Notes: generated by a model not told the origin, from the letters alone. Shown: positions 1-7,270, counted from the stretch's first letter. The stretch is DNA of 25,858 nucleotides from Clostridia bacterium BRH_c25 (GCA_001515955.1 LOES01000147.1:1-25858); one strand, 5' to 3'. Made by a program: numbers and translations.

Positions 1-118
1 ATCTGGTGGCAATGACGGAGAGGTCACACCTGTTCCCATCCCGAACACAGAAGTTAAGCTCTCCAGTGTCGATGGTACTTGGACCGAAGGGTCCTGGGAG
101 AGTAGATCGCCGCCGGGT
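1..118 (+). rRNA. rrf: 5S ribosomal RNA
   Basis: This is a complete 5S rRNA, the 3'-most gene of an rRNA operon whose 16S and 23S lie upstream of the window. The conserved internal block TTCCCATCCCGAACAC (about 33-48) and the block AAGTTAAGC (51-59) are present. Helix I closes by pairing 2-10 with 109-117 over nine pairs including G-U wobbles. The exact ends are set by this helix and could differ by a base or two. Confidence 0.96.
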
Positions 119-163
119 AATATAAAAAGATCAACAGTTTCTACTGTTGATCTTTTTATATTA
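118..163 (+). terminator. rRNA operon terminator hairpin
   Basis: This is an inverted repeat with arms 129-138 and 143-152 around a four-base TTCT loop. It extends outward through an A-run on the left and a T-run on the right (153-157), as expected of a rho-independent terminator that works in either direction. The arms continue to pair without interruption out to 109 and 172, giving a 30-bp stem with one G-U wobble (112/169). The outer part is not terminator proper: the 3' strand of 5S helix I is pairing with the 5' end of a second, decayed 5S copy. Confidence 0.9.
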
Positions 164-225
164 CCCGGTGGCAACGAAGCAAAGGTGCACAGAATATCTA
201 CTTCCCCATCCCTGACAGTATAAAC
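164..225 (+). pseudogene. decayed 5' part of a second 5S rRNA
   Basis: From 167 the sequence GGTGGCAA followed by GA and AGGT tracks the 5' end of the intact 5S; 17 of the first 23 aligned bases match by eye. After an insertion of a few bases, the hallmark loop TTCCCCATCCC (202-212) reappears in the right order. The rest of the molecule is not recognisable. It reads as a tandem 5S copy that decayed after duplication. The alternative is chance resemblance, which is less likely given two ordered blocks. Confidence 0.55.
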
Positions 226-275
226 GGTTGTAAAAATGCAAAAAACAAATTATATATTTTTATCACGCTTTTATA

Positions 276-304
276 TTGGACAATGACGATATTGTATGTA
301 ATAA
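276..304 (+). promoter_or_regulatory. possible hflX promoter
   Basis: A -35-like TTGGAC (276-281) is followed after 17 bases by TAATAA (299-304). The surroundings are so AT-rich that other -10 choices exist (TAATAT at 302-307), so this is only a plausible site for the start of the hflX message after the rRNA terminator. Confidence 0.3.
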
Positions 305-370
305 TATGATAAAATATCTAATGTATATACTACGAAGCATATTATAGAGGCTAAAGAACGGAGTGATCAT

Positions 371-2137
371 ATGGATAACACGGCAGGAATAAAGAAATCA
401 TTGTTGAAACGATTGCAAGATCTTAAAGAGCTGACTGTAGAGAAATACCAGTTGATTTCAGAGGAGATAATTGCAGAGATTTGTGATATAACGGAGGAAA
501 CAGGCAAGGAGATTGCAGTATACATTGACAGGAAGGGTGCAGTACTTGATGTAAGTATTGGAGACGAAAACACAGTGATCTTGAAGGACTATAATAACAG
601 AAGGTCTGAGGAAAGTTTAAGCGGAGTAAGATGCGTACATACACATCCTAACGGCTCTGGAGGACTTTCAGAGGTGGATCTTTCTGCTTTGAAAAGGATG
701 AAGTTTGACATTATGGCTGCGGTGGGAGTAGCAGACGGTATTATGACCAATGGAAGCATAGCCTTTCTTGGAATTGACGGTGAAAAGCAGCTTCAGACAA
801 TTGTCATGGGCCCTTACAGTATGGAAAGACTAATGAAGGTAAATGTTTTGGATGTAATTAATGAAGCAGAAGCCGGTATAAAAGATATAAGAAAAGCAGG
901 CAAAGAGGTAGACAGTGATATAGAACGGGCTGTACTGGTAGGAATTGAAGACGAAGAAGCCCTGGACGAGTTAAGGGAGCTTCTGAAAACTGCAGGAGGC
1001 TATGAGGTTGGCAGAATGGTTCAGAGTAAAGACAAAAAGGACACTGCTATCTTTATTGGAAAAGGAAAGCTAAAAGAGCTTATGCTTCTCAGTCAGGCAA
1101 TGGATGCAAGCCTTGTGGTTTTTGATGAAGAGCTTTCCGGTGCCCAGATAAGAAATCTGGAAGAAGCTCTTGGGCTCAAGGTTATTGACAGGACTCAATT
1201 GATACTGGATATATTTGCACAGAGGGCAAGGTCACGGGAAGGAAAGCTTCAGGTAGAGCTGGCACAGTTAAAATACATGATGCCCCGCTTGATAGGTATG
1301 GGACAGCAGATGTCAAGGACAGGCGGTGGTATCGGCACAAGAGGACCAGGAGAGAAGAAGCTGGAGGTAGATAGAAGAAGAATAAGAAATAGACTTAACG
1401 ACCTGGAAAAGGATCTTAAGGAGGTCAAAAAGCAAAGGGATCTTCAGCGGGAAGGCCGGGTGTCAAGGAAGGTATTTCAAATATGTCTTGTAGGCTATAC
1501 AAATGCAGGAAAATCCACGCTTCTTAACAATCTTGCAGAGGCTGACATATATGCCAGAGATCAGCTGTTTGCTACCCTAGATCCTACTACCAGAAAGGTG
1601 ACACTGAATAACAGCAAGGAAGTGCTGATTACAGACACTGTAGGATTTATAAGGAAGCTGCCCCATGACTTGGTGGAGGCCTTTAAATCAACACTGGAGG
1701 AGGTGCTTTATGCTGACCTTCTGATACATGTGGTCGATGGAAGCAATCCTGACTGTGAAACACAGGTAAGTGTGGTGGCAGATGTACTTGCAGAGCTGGG
1801 TGCAGATGATAAGGATACTATAATGGCAATAAACAAGATAGATAAATGTCCTGGAAAATTTGCCGCAGCAGAGTATAAGGATATGGAAAATGTTGTACAT
1901 ATTTCAGCTTCAGAGAGAATAGGCCTGTCACAGCTGCTTGATTTAATAGAGAAATATGCAGGACTGCAGTCAAAGACTGTGGAACTGCTGATACCCTATG
2001 CTGAGGGCAGCGTGGTATCTACGATTTATGGCAGCGCAAATGAGGTTATTGAGGAACAGTACAGGGAGGACGGAATATATATAAAGGCTGAGGTGGATGA
2101 AATTAGTTATGGAAGATTAACCAAGTATGCAATTTGA
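371..2137 (+). CDS. hflX: HflX-type GTPase with N-terminal JAMM/MPN-like domain
   Basis: HflX binds the 50S subunit and splits stalled or hibernating 70S ribosomes using GTP/ATP. Residues about 187-360 are the HflX-specific N-terminal and helical middle domains, with the TGGGIGTRGPGE segment around 317-328. The G domain follows: G1 G375-S382 (GYTNAGKS), G3 D422-G425 (DTVG), G4 NKID at 488-491 and a G5-like SAS at 512-514. At 588 residues the protein is much longer than E. coli HflX (426). The extra 185 N-terminal residues contain H-T-H-(x7)-S-x-x-D at H90, H92, S100 and D103, with a candidate upstream glutamate at E47. This is the complete JAMM/MPN+ zinc-protease signature, also used by RadC-like proteins. 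Whether it is catalytic is unknown. The ATG is preceded by GGAG at 360-363. The gene lies just after the rRNA operon. Confidence 0.95.
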   Translation: MDNTAGIKKSLLKRLQDLKELTVEKYQLISEEIIAEICDITEETGKEIAVYIDRKGAVLDVSIGDENTVILKDYNNRRSEESLSGVRCVHTHPNGSGGLSEVDLSALKRMKFDIMAAVGVADGIMTNGSIAFLGIDGEKQLQTIVMGPYSMERLMKVNVLDVINEAEAGIKDIRKAGKEVDSDIERAVLVGIEDEEALDELRELLKTAGGYEVGRMVQSKDKKDTAIFIGKGKLKELMLLSQAMDASLVVFDEELSGAQIRNLEEALGLKVIDRTQLILDIFAQRARSREGKLQVELAQLKYMMPRLIGMGQQMSRTGGGIGTRGPGEKKLEVDRRRIRNRLNDLEKDLKEVKKQRDLQREGRVSRKVFQICLVGYTNAGKSTLLNNLAEADIYARDQLFATLDPTTRKVTLNNSKEVLITDTVGFIRKLPHDLVEAFKSTLEEVLYADLLIHVVDGSNPDCETQVSVVADVLAELGADDKDTIMAINKIDKCPGKFAAAEYKDMENVVHISASERIGLSQLLDLIEKYAGLQSKTVELLIPYAEGSVVSTIYGSANEVIEEQYREDGIYIKAEVDEISYGRLTKYAI

Positions 2138-2185
2138 TGCTTAATGCACTGAGAATATACATTAAAACGCCTAGGGGGTACTCCT

Positions 2186-3100
2186 TTGAACAAAAATAGA
2201 ATTGGATATATTTATGTCTTGCTTGCATCTTTCTTTTTCGCTTTAATAGCTGTTATCGGCAAGACTGTAATGAACAGTGGAATTAATGTATTTGATCTGC
2301 TTATATTGCAGAATACGACGGCACTAATATTTATGCTTGCCTATTTTGCAATAGTAGATATAAAAAAGCTGTATCTGGATAAAAAAAGTCTGAAGACTAT
2401 CCTTGTACAGGGGCTGGTTGGAAGTGCCAGCACAACGATTCTGTTTTATCTTGCACTTCAGAGAATGAATGCAGGAGTAGCTTCAATGCTCCTGTTTACT
2501 CACCCTGTGCTTGTGAGTCTTTACTTTATGGCTACGAAAACAAAGAAAATAACACTGACCAATAATTTAGCCCTGTTGGCTGCTTTTATGGGGAGCATAA
2601 TGGTAATAAATGTGTTCAATATTGATATGGCAAAGACCCCCCTTATAGGGTTGGGTTTTGGAATACTTGCCAGTGCAGCATATGCTTTCTACAATATATA
2701 CGCGGATGTAAAGCTCAAGGACTTTGAACCACTGGTCATAACTTTCTATACGACTCTGGTGATTCTGGCAGTGACGCTGATACTCCGGCCTGGTTTTTTC
2801 AGGTTTGAGTTTGCAATGACTTCAGAGCTTATGATATATATCTGCGAGCTTGCTGTGGTCTCAGGGATATTGCCGGTTATATTCCTTTATAAGGGTATAG
2901 GCATGGTGGGTGCAGATAAAGCAAGCATAGTGGCCACATCAGAACTGCCCATAACAATACTGATGTCTTTTATTGTACTGAGTGAAAGGATGGGGCTTGT
3001 TCAACTGGCAGGGATATTGCTTATAATCTGCTCGATAGTAATACTGCAGTATGAGGGGTCTTTGGAAAAAAATTTTAATGCATTGAAGAGTGAGAGATGA
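2186..3100 (+). CDS. EamA/DMT-superfamily membrane transporter
   Basis: This is a ten-helix inner-membrane protein made of two EamA repeats, the architecture of drug/metabolite transporter superfamily exporters (RhaT/YdcZ-like permeases of metabolites or amino acids). The N-terminal repeat covers about residues 5-145, with hydrophobic stretches at 8-27, 36-58, 74-91, 97-114 and 122-142. The second repeat runs from about 150 to 292. The short motif FTHPVLVSLYF near residue 110 matches the conserved end of the first repeat. The start is TTG at 2186, eight bases downstream of a strong AGGGGG (2173-2178). No ATG lies in a better place. The substrate cannot be told from sequence. The gene follows hflX by 48 bases with no visible terminator between, so it may be cotranscribed. 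Confidence 0.85.
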   Translation: MNKNRIGYIYVLLASFFFALIAVIGKTVMNSGINVFDLLILQNTTALIFMLAYFAIVDIKKLYLDKKSLKTILVQGLVGSASTTILFYLALQRMNAGVASMLLFTHPVLVSLYFMATKTKKITLTNNLALLAAFMGSIMVINVFNIDMAKTPLIGLGFGILASAAYAFYNIYADVKLKDFEPLVITFYTTLVILAVTLILRPGFFRFEFAMTSELMIYICELAVVSGILPVIFLYKGIGMVGADKASIVATSELPITILMSFIVLSERMGLVQLAGILLIICSIVILQYEGSLEKNFNALKSER

Positions 3101-3253
3101 TTTAATAATTTCCTCTCCCGTCATTTTCATTGTCATCGCACCTGAAATAGTTATCGCATTTTTCGTTTTTATCGGCAGTGGTGTTTTGCCTGTTCTGCCG
3201 GTATCTGTTTATGCCCCTTACCAGTGCATATGCTGCTAACAATCGTTTAATCT

Positions 3254-3640
3254 TCATTTGCAGTCTTCCTTTCCCGAATTTGTTTTTTTGTTTTTACTTT
3301 TTGAGGTTATTTCATATACTCCCATTATTAAGAGGAATGCTCCGAAGAATTTTTTTAGAAGATTTGAGTCCAGGTTCACTGCAAGCAGTGAGCCTATTAC
3401 AGCTCCTGCACAGCCGGTTATTGCCAGCTTCAGAAGCAAGCCTTTCTCTATATTGTGTTTTTTTGTATGTACAAAGAGAGCTGCTATAGCAGAGGGTATA
3501 AATACTATGAGGTTTATACTCTGGGCAATTTGCTGTTTGACACCCACTGTGAAAACCAAAGCAGGAATCAACAACGTGCCTCCGCCTATCCCCATACCGC
3601 TTATGATGCCTGATGCAAAGCCGATAATGATTGTAAGCAT
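3254..3640 (-). CDS. half-size TSUP (TauE/SafE) permease, distal half
   Basis: This 128-residue protein has about four membrane helices and belongs to the TauE/SafE (TSUP) family, which moves sulfite, sulfonates or other organic anions. Full-length members have around 250 residues and eight helices in two repeats, so this is one repeat. It carries the repeat signature GMGIGGGTLLIPAL near residues 15-28. Its ATG overlaps the stop of the upstream half gene by one base (TAATG), so the two are translationally coupled and probably assemble as a heterodimer. The polar tail (residues about 113-128) is lysine-rich. The half-protein lacks a partner repeat of its own and is unlikely to work alone. Confidence 0.85.
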   Translation of the reverse strand: MLTIIIGFASGIISGMGIGGGTLLIPALVFTVGVKQQIAQSINLIVFIPSAIAALFVHTKKHNIEKGLLLKLAITGCAGAVIGSLLAVNLDSNLLKKFFGAFLLIMGVYEITSKSKNKKTNSGKEDCK

Positions 3641-4002
3641 TAGAACACCATCCTTACAGCGGCAATTATCATGAATATACCGAATATTTTTCTGAGAGCA
3701 TTTACTGAAAACTTATTCAATATGCAGGAGCCTACTAAAGCACCCATTACTGAGCCGACAGCAACCTTCAGCGTAAGCGCAGGATCCACTACATCATATC
3801 TGAAGTATATAATAGAGCTGATGATTGACAGTGGAAGTATTATAGAAATTGCTGTAGCATGGGCTTTATGATCCTCTATATCCATTAGGAACACAAGGCA
3901 AGGCACTAGTATAGTCCCGCCGCCTGAGCCGAAAATACCATTCACCAGGCCTACCGCCAGGCCTATCAGTGCAGTTTTTACCATGCTTGTTTTTTTACTC
4001 AT
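3640..4002 (-). CDS. half-size TSUP (TauE/SafE) permease, proximal half
   Basis: This 120-residue, about four-helix protein is the other TSUP repeat, with the signature GIFGSGGGTILVPCLVF near residues 22-38. It is the first gene of a two-gene minus-strand unit with the 3254-3640 gene. GGAG sits six bases before its ATG. The two halves together equal one ordinary TSUP permease. Both reading frames are intact with their own ribosome binding sites, which argues for an established split (or an unfused ancestral form) and against a fresh frameshift. The substrate is unknown: there is no sulfur-metabolism gene nearby. Confidence 0.85.
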   Translation of the reverse strand: MSKKTSMVKTALIGLAVGLVNGIFGSGGGTILVPCLVFLMDIEDHKAHATAISIILPLSIISSIIYFRYDVVDPALTLKVAVGSVMGALVGSCILNKFSVNALRKIFGIFMIIAAVRMVF

Positions 4003-4240
4003 AGTTGCTCCATATATAACGTTATTCAGCTATTTCAGATACTATTTTTCATTATTAATCTCTGCAATACATGGTTTATTATTGCATGTAAATATTCACA
4101 GGTGAATTTGAAGCTATAATATATATATTGAACGCACAAAAGCATTTACATTGGGCAAAGTGCGAATTCAATAACAATATAGGTAACATTTACGCGAAAT
4201 TTGAATTAAGAATGTAAAATGTTTTTCGCGAAATATATAT

Positions 4241-5200
4241 TCACTTAATTATAAAAAGTATATATAGGTAGGTTGCATATAGCATTAATAGCACTGCTGC
4301 ATGTAAACGGCTTATCTTCCTGGTAAGAACTGTAGGAACGGTTAGTACCGTCATAAGAGTGAGTGAATACGGCAAATCCAGCTTTATTATTTGCAGCGGA
4401 ACGGTAAGTGACCGGAATAGCGAGGATACACCGATAACCATGGTAAGGTTTAATATATTAGCACCAATGATATTGCCTACAGCCATATTACGGTGTCCTT
4501 TTATGAGTGCAGCAATTGAAGTTACTAATTCAGGCAGTGATGTGCCTAACGCAATTAACGTTAAGCTGATAACCATATCAGGAATTTTCAGAAGGTTTGC
4601 AATAATAATACCATTATCCACCAGCATTCTTGCTCCAATAATAACAAGCCCTGCACCTGTGATAAACTTCAATCCGTTCATTCTTGCCTCATTAGGCTCA
4701 ATTGCAGCGTGTTTGTCAGTCTTCTTACCTTTATAGAAATTCTTTTTAATATCAACCTCCAACAGATTAACAAATATGTAGATAATAAGCCCCATTAATA
4801 AAAGTATGGTATCCTTTATGTCGATTTTTCCATCTTGAGCCATAAATATAAAAGCTACGGCACAGCAAACCATAATAACTGCTTTTATATTATAAATTCG
4901 TGAATTGATTTTGGAAGGCGAGATCAAGTTTGAAATTCCGAGAACTAACCCTATGTTGCATATCGTAGATCCAATTGCATTTCCCAACGCCATGTCGGTA
5001 TGACCTCTAATAGCTGATGTTGTGGATACCATGAGTTCAGGAAAGGTTGTACCAAGACTTACAATAGTAGCTCCAATAAATACTTCAGGCATGCCCGTAA
5101 TTCTTGCAACCCATGCTGCTGAATCAATAAACCAGTCGCCACCTTTAATAATGAATAGCAGACCTACAATAAAAAGAGAACAAGTTATTATTATAGTCAT
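4241..5200 (-). CDS. CaCA-family Na+/Ca2+ (cation) exchanger, YrbG-like
   Basis: This is an inner-membrane antiporter of the Ca2+:cation antiporter superfamily, which exports Ca2+ or a related cation in exchange for Na+ or H+. Both inverted alpha-repeats are present. The first is GATIVSLGTTFPELMVS at about 43-59 (acidic E55) with GNAIGST at 73-79. The second is LTLIALGTSLPELVTS at about 213-228 (E224) with GNIIGAN at 242-248. A hydrophilic linker rich in Lys (about 150-176) joins the halves. Length is 319 residues, normal for the bacterial type. I chose ATG at 5200 over an in-frame GTG at 5218 because AGGATGG (5205-5211) sits directly before it, while the GTG has no ribosome binding site. Confidence 0.92.
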   Translation of the reverse strand: MTIIITCSLFIVGLLFIIKGGDWFIDSAAWVARITGMPEVFIGATIVSLGTTFPELMVSTTSAIRGHTDMALGNAIGSTICNIGLVLGISNLISPSKINSRIYNIKAVIMVCCAVAFIFMAQDGKIDIKDTILLLMGLIIYIFVNLLEVDIKKNFYKGKKTDKHAAIEPNEARMNGLKFITGAGLVIIGARMLVDNGIIIANLLKIPDMVISLTLIALGTSLPELVTSIAALIKGHRNMAVGNIIGANILNLTMVIGVSSLFRSLTVPLQIIKLDLPYSLTLMTVLTVPTVLTRKISRLHAAVLLMLYATYLYILFIIK

Positions 5201-5259
5201 ATTACCATCCTTTTTCACTAAGTATTTTGTATTATTAAGCGGATTATATATGATACAGA

Positions 5260-5288
5260 ATATTAATATTTATGTTATATACTGTGAA
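5260..5288 (-). promoter_or_regulatory. candidate promoter of the cation exchanger
   Basis: Read on the minus strand, TTCACA (5288-5283) matches the -35 consensus in five of six bases. It is followed after 17 bases by TAATAT (5265-5260). This places the transcript start about 50 bases before the ATG. The region is very AT-rich, so the -10 assignment is soft. Confidence 0.4.
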
Positions 5289-5390
5289 AAAAGAATGTAA
5301 TTTTACATTTTGGCATAAACGAAAGGCAGGCAGTAAATTATTCAAGAAAAGCTTGTATCTCTGCCTATTAGACCACATACAAGAGTAAAA

Positions 5391-5411
5391 ATGGACATAA
5401 AGTATGGACAT
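5391..5411 (+). repeat. direct repeat ATGGACAT x2 upstream of nadE promoter
   Basis: Two exact copies of ATGGACAT (5391-5398 and 5404-5411) lie 13 bases apart, start to start, and end ten bases before the -35 box. The position suits an activator or repressor half-site pair, but no known regulator is recognised and chance is possible. Confidence 0.3.
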
Positions 5412-5421
5412 GCATTGATTA

Positions 5422-5450
5422 TTTACACCGATTTTTAAGAATGCTATTAT
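5422..5450 (+). promoter_or_regulatory. nadE promoter
   Basis: TTTACA (5422-5427) and TATTAT (5445-5450) are separated by exactly 17 bases, each with five of six consensus matches. Transcription from here would give a leader of roughly 130 bases before the nadE ATG. The decamer TTTACACCGA starting at this -35 recurs exactly at the yebC promoter. Confidence 0.65.
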
Positions 5451-5474
5451 ATATAAAGACAAGTGAATAGAGAT

Positions 5475-5498
5475 GGCAAGATCTTGCGAAGATTTGCC
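5475..5498 (+). promoter_or_regulatory. hairpin in the nadE leader
   Basis: GGCAA (5475-5479) and ATCTT (5481-5485) pair with AAGAT (5489-5493) and TTGCC (5494-5498) around a GCG triloop, with one bulged G at 5480. This gives a 10-bp stem early in the long untranslated leader. It may stabilise the message or be part of a regulatory structure. It does not match a riboswitch class I can name. Confidence 0.35.
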
Positions 5499-5589
5499 TC
5501 ATTTCCTTTGATACAAAACGAGAAAACAGGAATGTGGATTTTTTTGCATTTTGTATATATTATATATTTCTATATTTGGAGGTTTAAGC

Positions 5590-6330
5590 ATGAGAAATGT
5601 CGACAAGGTTATAAACGAAGCAGTGGAGTGGATAAAAAATACTGTGGAAGAAGCAGGAGCCAAAGGGGTAATATTCGGACTTTCAGGAGGAATAGATTCC
5701 GCAGTTGTTGCAGCACTCTGTATGAAAGCTTTCCCAGAGAACTCACTGGGAGTAATAATACCCTGCTACAGCAATCCAACCGATGAGGAGCATGCACATC
5801 TGGTGGCTGAAGCATTGAGACTCGAGACAAAAACAGTGGTTCTAAACGACTCTTTTGATGTCATGAAAGCTGTGCTCGGAGTACAGGAAAGTGATCCAAA
5901 GCTTGCGGTTGCAAACATAAAGTCCAGACTCAGGATGATTACTCTTTATTATTATGCAGGAGTTGAGAATTATCTTGTGTCAGGTACAGGCAACAGGAGC
6001 GAGCTTACAATAGGCTACTTTACGAAATACGGCGATGGAGGAGTAGACTTCCTGCCATTGACAAGCTTTGTGAAAAGCGAAGTAATAGAACTGGCATATA
6101 AGCTGGGTATTCCGGAAATAATCATAACCAAACCACCGACAGCCGGCTTGTGGGAAAACCAGACTGACGAAAAAGAGATGGGCATGAGTTATGCAGAGCT
6201 TGATGAGTACATTCTTACAGGCAAAGGCTCGGAAGAGATCAAGAGCAAAATTGAGAGAATGCATCTAAGAAGTGAGCATAAGAGAGTATCTGTACCAAAG
6301 TTTATACCATCAGAAAAAGGAAATTTATAG
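5590..6330 (+). CDS. nadE: NH3-dependent NAD+ synthetase
   Basis: It amidates deamido-NAD to NAD+ with ATP and ammonia, the last step of NAD synthesis, in the cytoplasm. The 246-residue length is that of the short ammonia-dependent form, without the N-terminal nitrilase (glutaminase) domain. The N-type ATP pyrophosphatase P-loop SGGIDS is at 32-37. The family segments NIKSRLRM (about 109-116), SGTGNRSE (131-138) with GYFTKYGDGG (142-151), and TKPPTAGLW (180-188) are all intact. I chose ATG 5590 because GGAGG (5578-5582) precedes it; an upstream in-frame ATG at 5551 has no ribosome binding site and would add 13 hydrophobic residues. The gene has its own promoter and long leader, and is followed by a separate promoter for yebC. 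Confidence 0.96.
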   Translation: MRNVDKVINEAVEWIKNTVEEAGAKGVIFGLSGGIDSAVVAALCMKAFPENSLGVIIPCYSNPTDEEHAHLVAEALRLETKTVVLNDSFDVMKAVLGVQESDPKLAVANIKSRLRMITLYYYAGVENYLVSGTGNRSELTIGYFTKYGDGGVDFLPLTSFVKSEVIELAYKLGIPEIIITKPPTAGLWENQTDEKEMGMSYAELDEYILTGKGSEEIKSKIERMHLRSEHKRVSVPKFIPSEKGNL

Positions 6331-6360
6331 TTTACACCGAAAAAGGTTTTATGATAAAAT
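6331..6360 (+). promoter_or_regulatory. yebC promoter
   Basis: TTTACA (6331-6336) and TAAAAT (6355-6360) are 18 bases apart, immediately after the nadE stop codon. The expected start lies about 35 bases before the yebC ATG. The -35 sits in the same decamer, TTTACACCGA, as the nadE promoter. Confidence 0.55.
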
Positions 6361-6404
6361 AATATGTACTTTTATACTTAAAGATTAGGGGAGGTTTTTC
6401 ATAT

Positions 6405-7142
6405 ATGTCCGGACATTCAAAATGGGCAAATATTAAGCATAAAAAGGGCAAGGCCGATGCCATGAGAGGCAAGATATTCACCAAGCTGGGCAAGGAAATT
6501 GCCATGGCTGCCAAGAATGGCTCTGATCCAAGCACCAACAATAAGCTTGCCGATGTAATAGCTAAAGCGAAGGCCAACAATATGCCGAATGATACGATAG
6601 CGAGAGCTGTAAAGAAAGGCTCCGGCGAGATGGAAGGTGTGGACTACGAAGAGATAGTCTATGAAGGCTATGCTCCCGGAGGAGTAGCAGTTATAGTATC
6701 AACACTTACCGAGAATAGAAACAGGACAGCGGGAGATGTAAGGCATATATTTGACAAGAATGGCGGCAGCATGGGTGCAGCCGGCTGCGTAAGCTGGATG
6801 TTCGACAACAAGGGGATTATCATAGTTGAAAAGGATGGGAAAATTGATGAGGAGGAGCTGATGATGCAGGCCCTTGAAGCAGGAGCTGAGGACTTGAATT
6901 CAGAAGAGGATTCCTTTGAGATAGTAACATCACCGGAAAGCTTCTCAGAAGTAAGACAGAAGCTTGAAGAGCTTGGAATACCAATGGCTTCAGCAGAAGT
7001 GACAATGGTACCGCAGAATTACATCGAAGTGACTGCTGAGGAAGACATAAAGAGGATAACCAAAATGCTTGATATGTTCGACGACAACGACGATGTGCAG
7101 GACGTTTACCACAACGCTGAGCTGCCGGATGAAGGAGAGTAA
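6405..7142 (+). CDS. yebC: YebC/PmpR family translational/transcriptional regulator
   Basis: This is a 245-residue cytoplasmic protein of the YebC/TACO1 family. Members were first described as DNA-binding regulators (PmpR). More recent work links the family to translation, helping ribosomes through difficult, proline-rich stretches. The hallmark N-terminus MSGHSKWANIKHKK (1-14) is present, followed by the basic helical domain (to about 75) with AKANNMPNDTIARA (about 55-68). Next come the two alpha/beta domains, with EGYAPGGVA (about 87-95) and TENRNRT (102-108). Domain 3 ends in an acidic tail (DDNDDVQDVYHN). The start is fixed by GGGGAGG at 6388-6394. In many bacteria the gene sits by ruvC; here it does not. 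A strong terminator follows. Confidence 0.96.
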   Translation: MSGHSKWANIKHKKGKADAMRGKIFTKLGKEIAMAAKNGSDPSTNNKLADVIAKAKANNMPNDTIARAVKKGSGEMEGVDYEEIVYEGYAPGGVAVIVSTLTENRNRTAGDVRHIFDKNGGSMGAAGCVSWMFDNKGIIIVEKDGKIDEEELMMQALEAGAEDLNSEEDSFEIVTSPESFSEVRQKLEELGIPMASAEVTMVPQNYIEVTAEEDIKRITKMLDMFDDNDDVQDVYHNAELPDEGE

Positions 7143-7180
7143 TCTATTAATATTTTTGGCTAATTTATTATACGATCACA

Positions 7181-7213
7181 AAAAGGAGCAAATATGAGAA
7201 TATTGCTCCTTTT
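7181..7213 (+). terminator. terminator after yebC
   Basis: AAAAGGAGCAA (7181-7191) pairs perfectly with TTGCTCCTTTT (7203-7213) around an 11-base loop. The A-rich left arm and T-rich right arm make it a bidirectional-type rho-independent terminator. It separates the housekeeping genes from the peptide locus. Confidence 0.88.
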
Positions 7214-7226
7214 GATATTATATATC

Positions 7227-7255
7227 TTGCAATCACAATACAAATAATATATTAT
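7227..7255 (+). promoter_or_regulatory. ggt promoter
   Basis: TTGCAA (7227-7232) and TATTAT (7250-7255) are 17 bases apart, downstream of the yebC terminator. The start would be near 7262, leaving a leader of about 105 bases before ggt. The layout matches the alr1 promoter, including the palindrome that begins on the last base of the -10. Confidence 0.6.
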
Positions 7256-7270
7256 GCAGATAATACTACA
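7255..7270 (+). promoter_or_regulatory. palindromic operator candidate at the ggt promoter
   Basis: TGCAG-N6-CTACA spans 7255-7270, a 16-base inverted repeat with one mismatch. It starts on the last base of the -10 and covers the expected transcription start, so a bound protein would block initiation. The same palindrome, in perfect form and in the same position, lies at alr1 (10166-10181). RpiR-family regulators such as HexR use palindromes with TGTA/TACA half-sites, so the RpiR protein encoded at 9159 is the natural candidate. That link is inference. Confidence 0.55.

Larger units (their letters stand above)
5201..5589. other. divergent intergenic region, exchanger / nadE
   Basis: This 389-base stretch separates two divergent genes and has no credible reading frame. 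It holds a minus-strand promoter candidate (5260-5288), a small inverted repeat ATGTAA-TT-TTACAT (5295-5308) just upstream of it, AGGCAG/CTGCCT arms (5324-5329 and 5361-5366), a direct repeat of ATGGACAT, the nadE promoter and a leader hairpin. The functions of the smaller repeats are not known. Confidence 0.6.

Noticed and set aside
3173..3200. CGGCAG/CTGCCG arms between the EamA and TSUP genes, considered as a terminator for the convergent genes.
   Set aside because: The loop is 16 bases, the stem only six pairs, and no T-run follows on either strand.
3258..3674. Plus-strand open frame of 138 codons opposite the TSUP genes (also 3178-3489).
   Set aside because: It is antisense to well-supported TSUP membrane proteins, has no ribosome binding site and shows no family motif.
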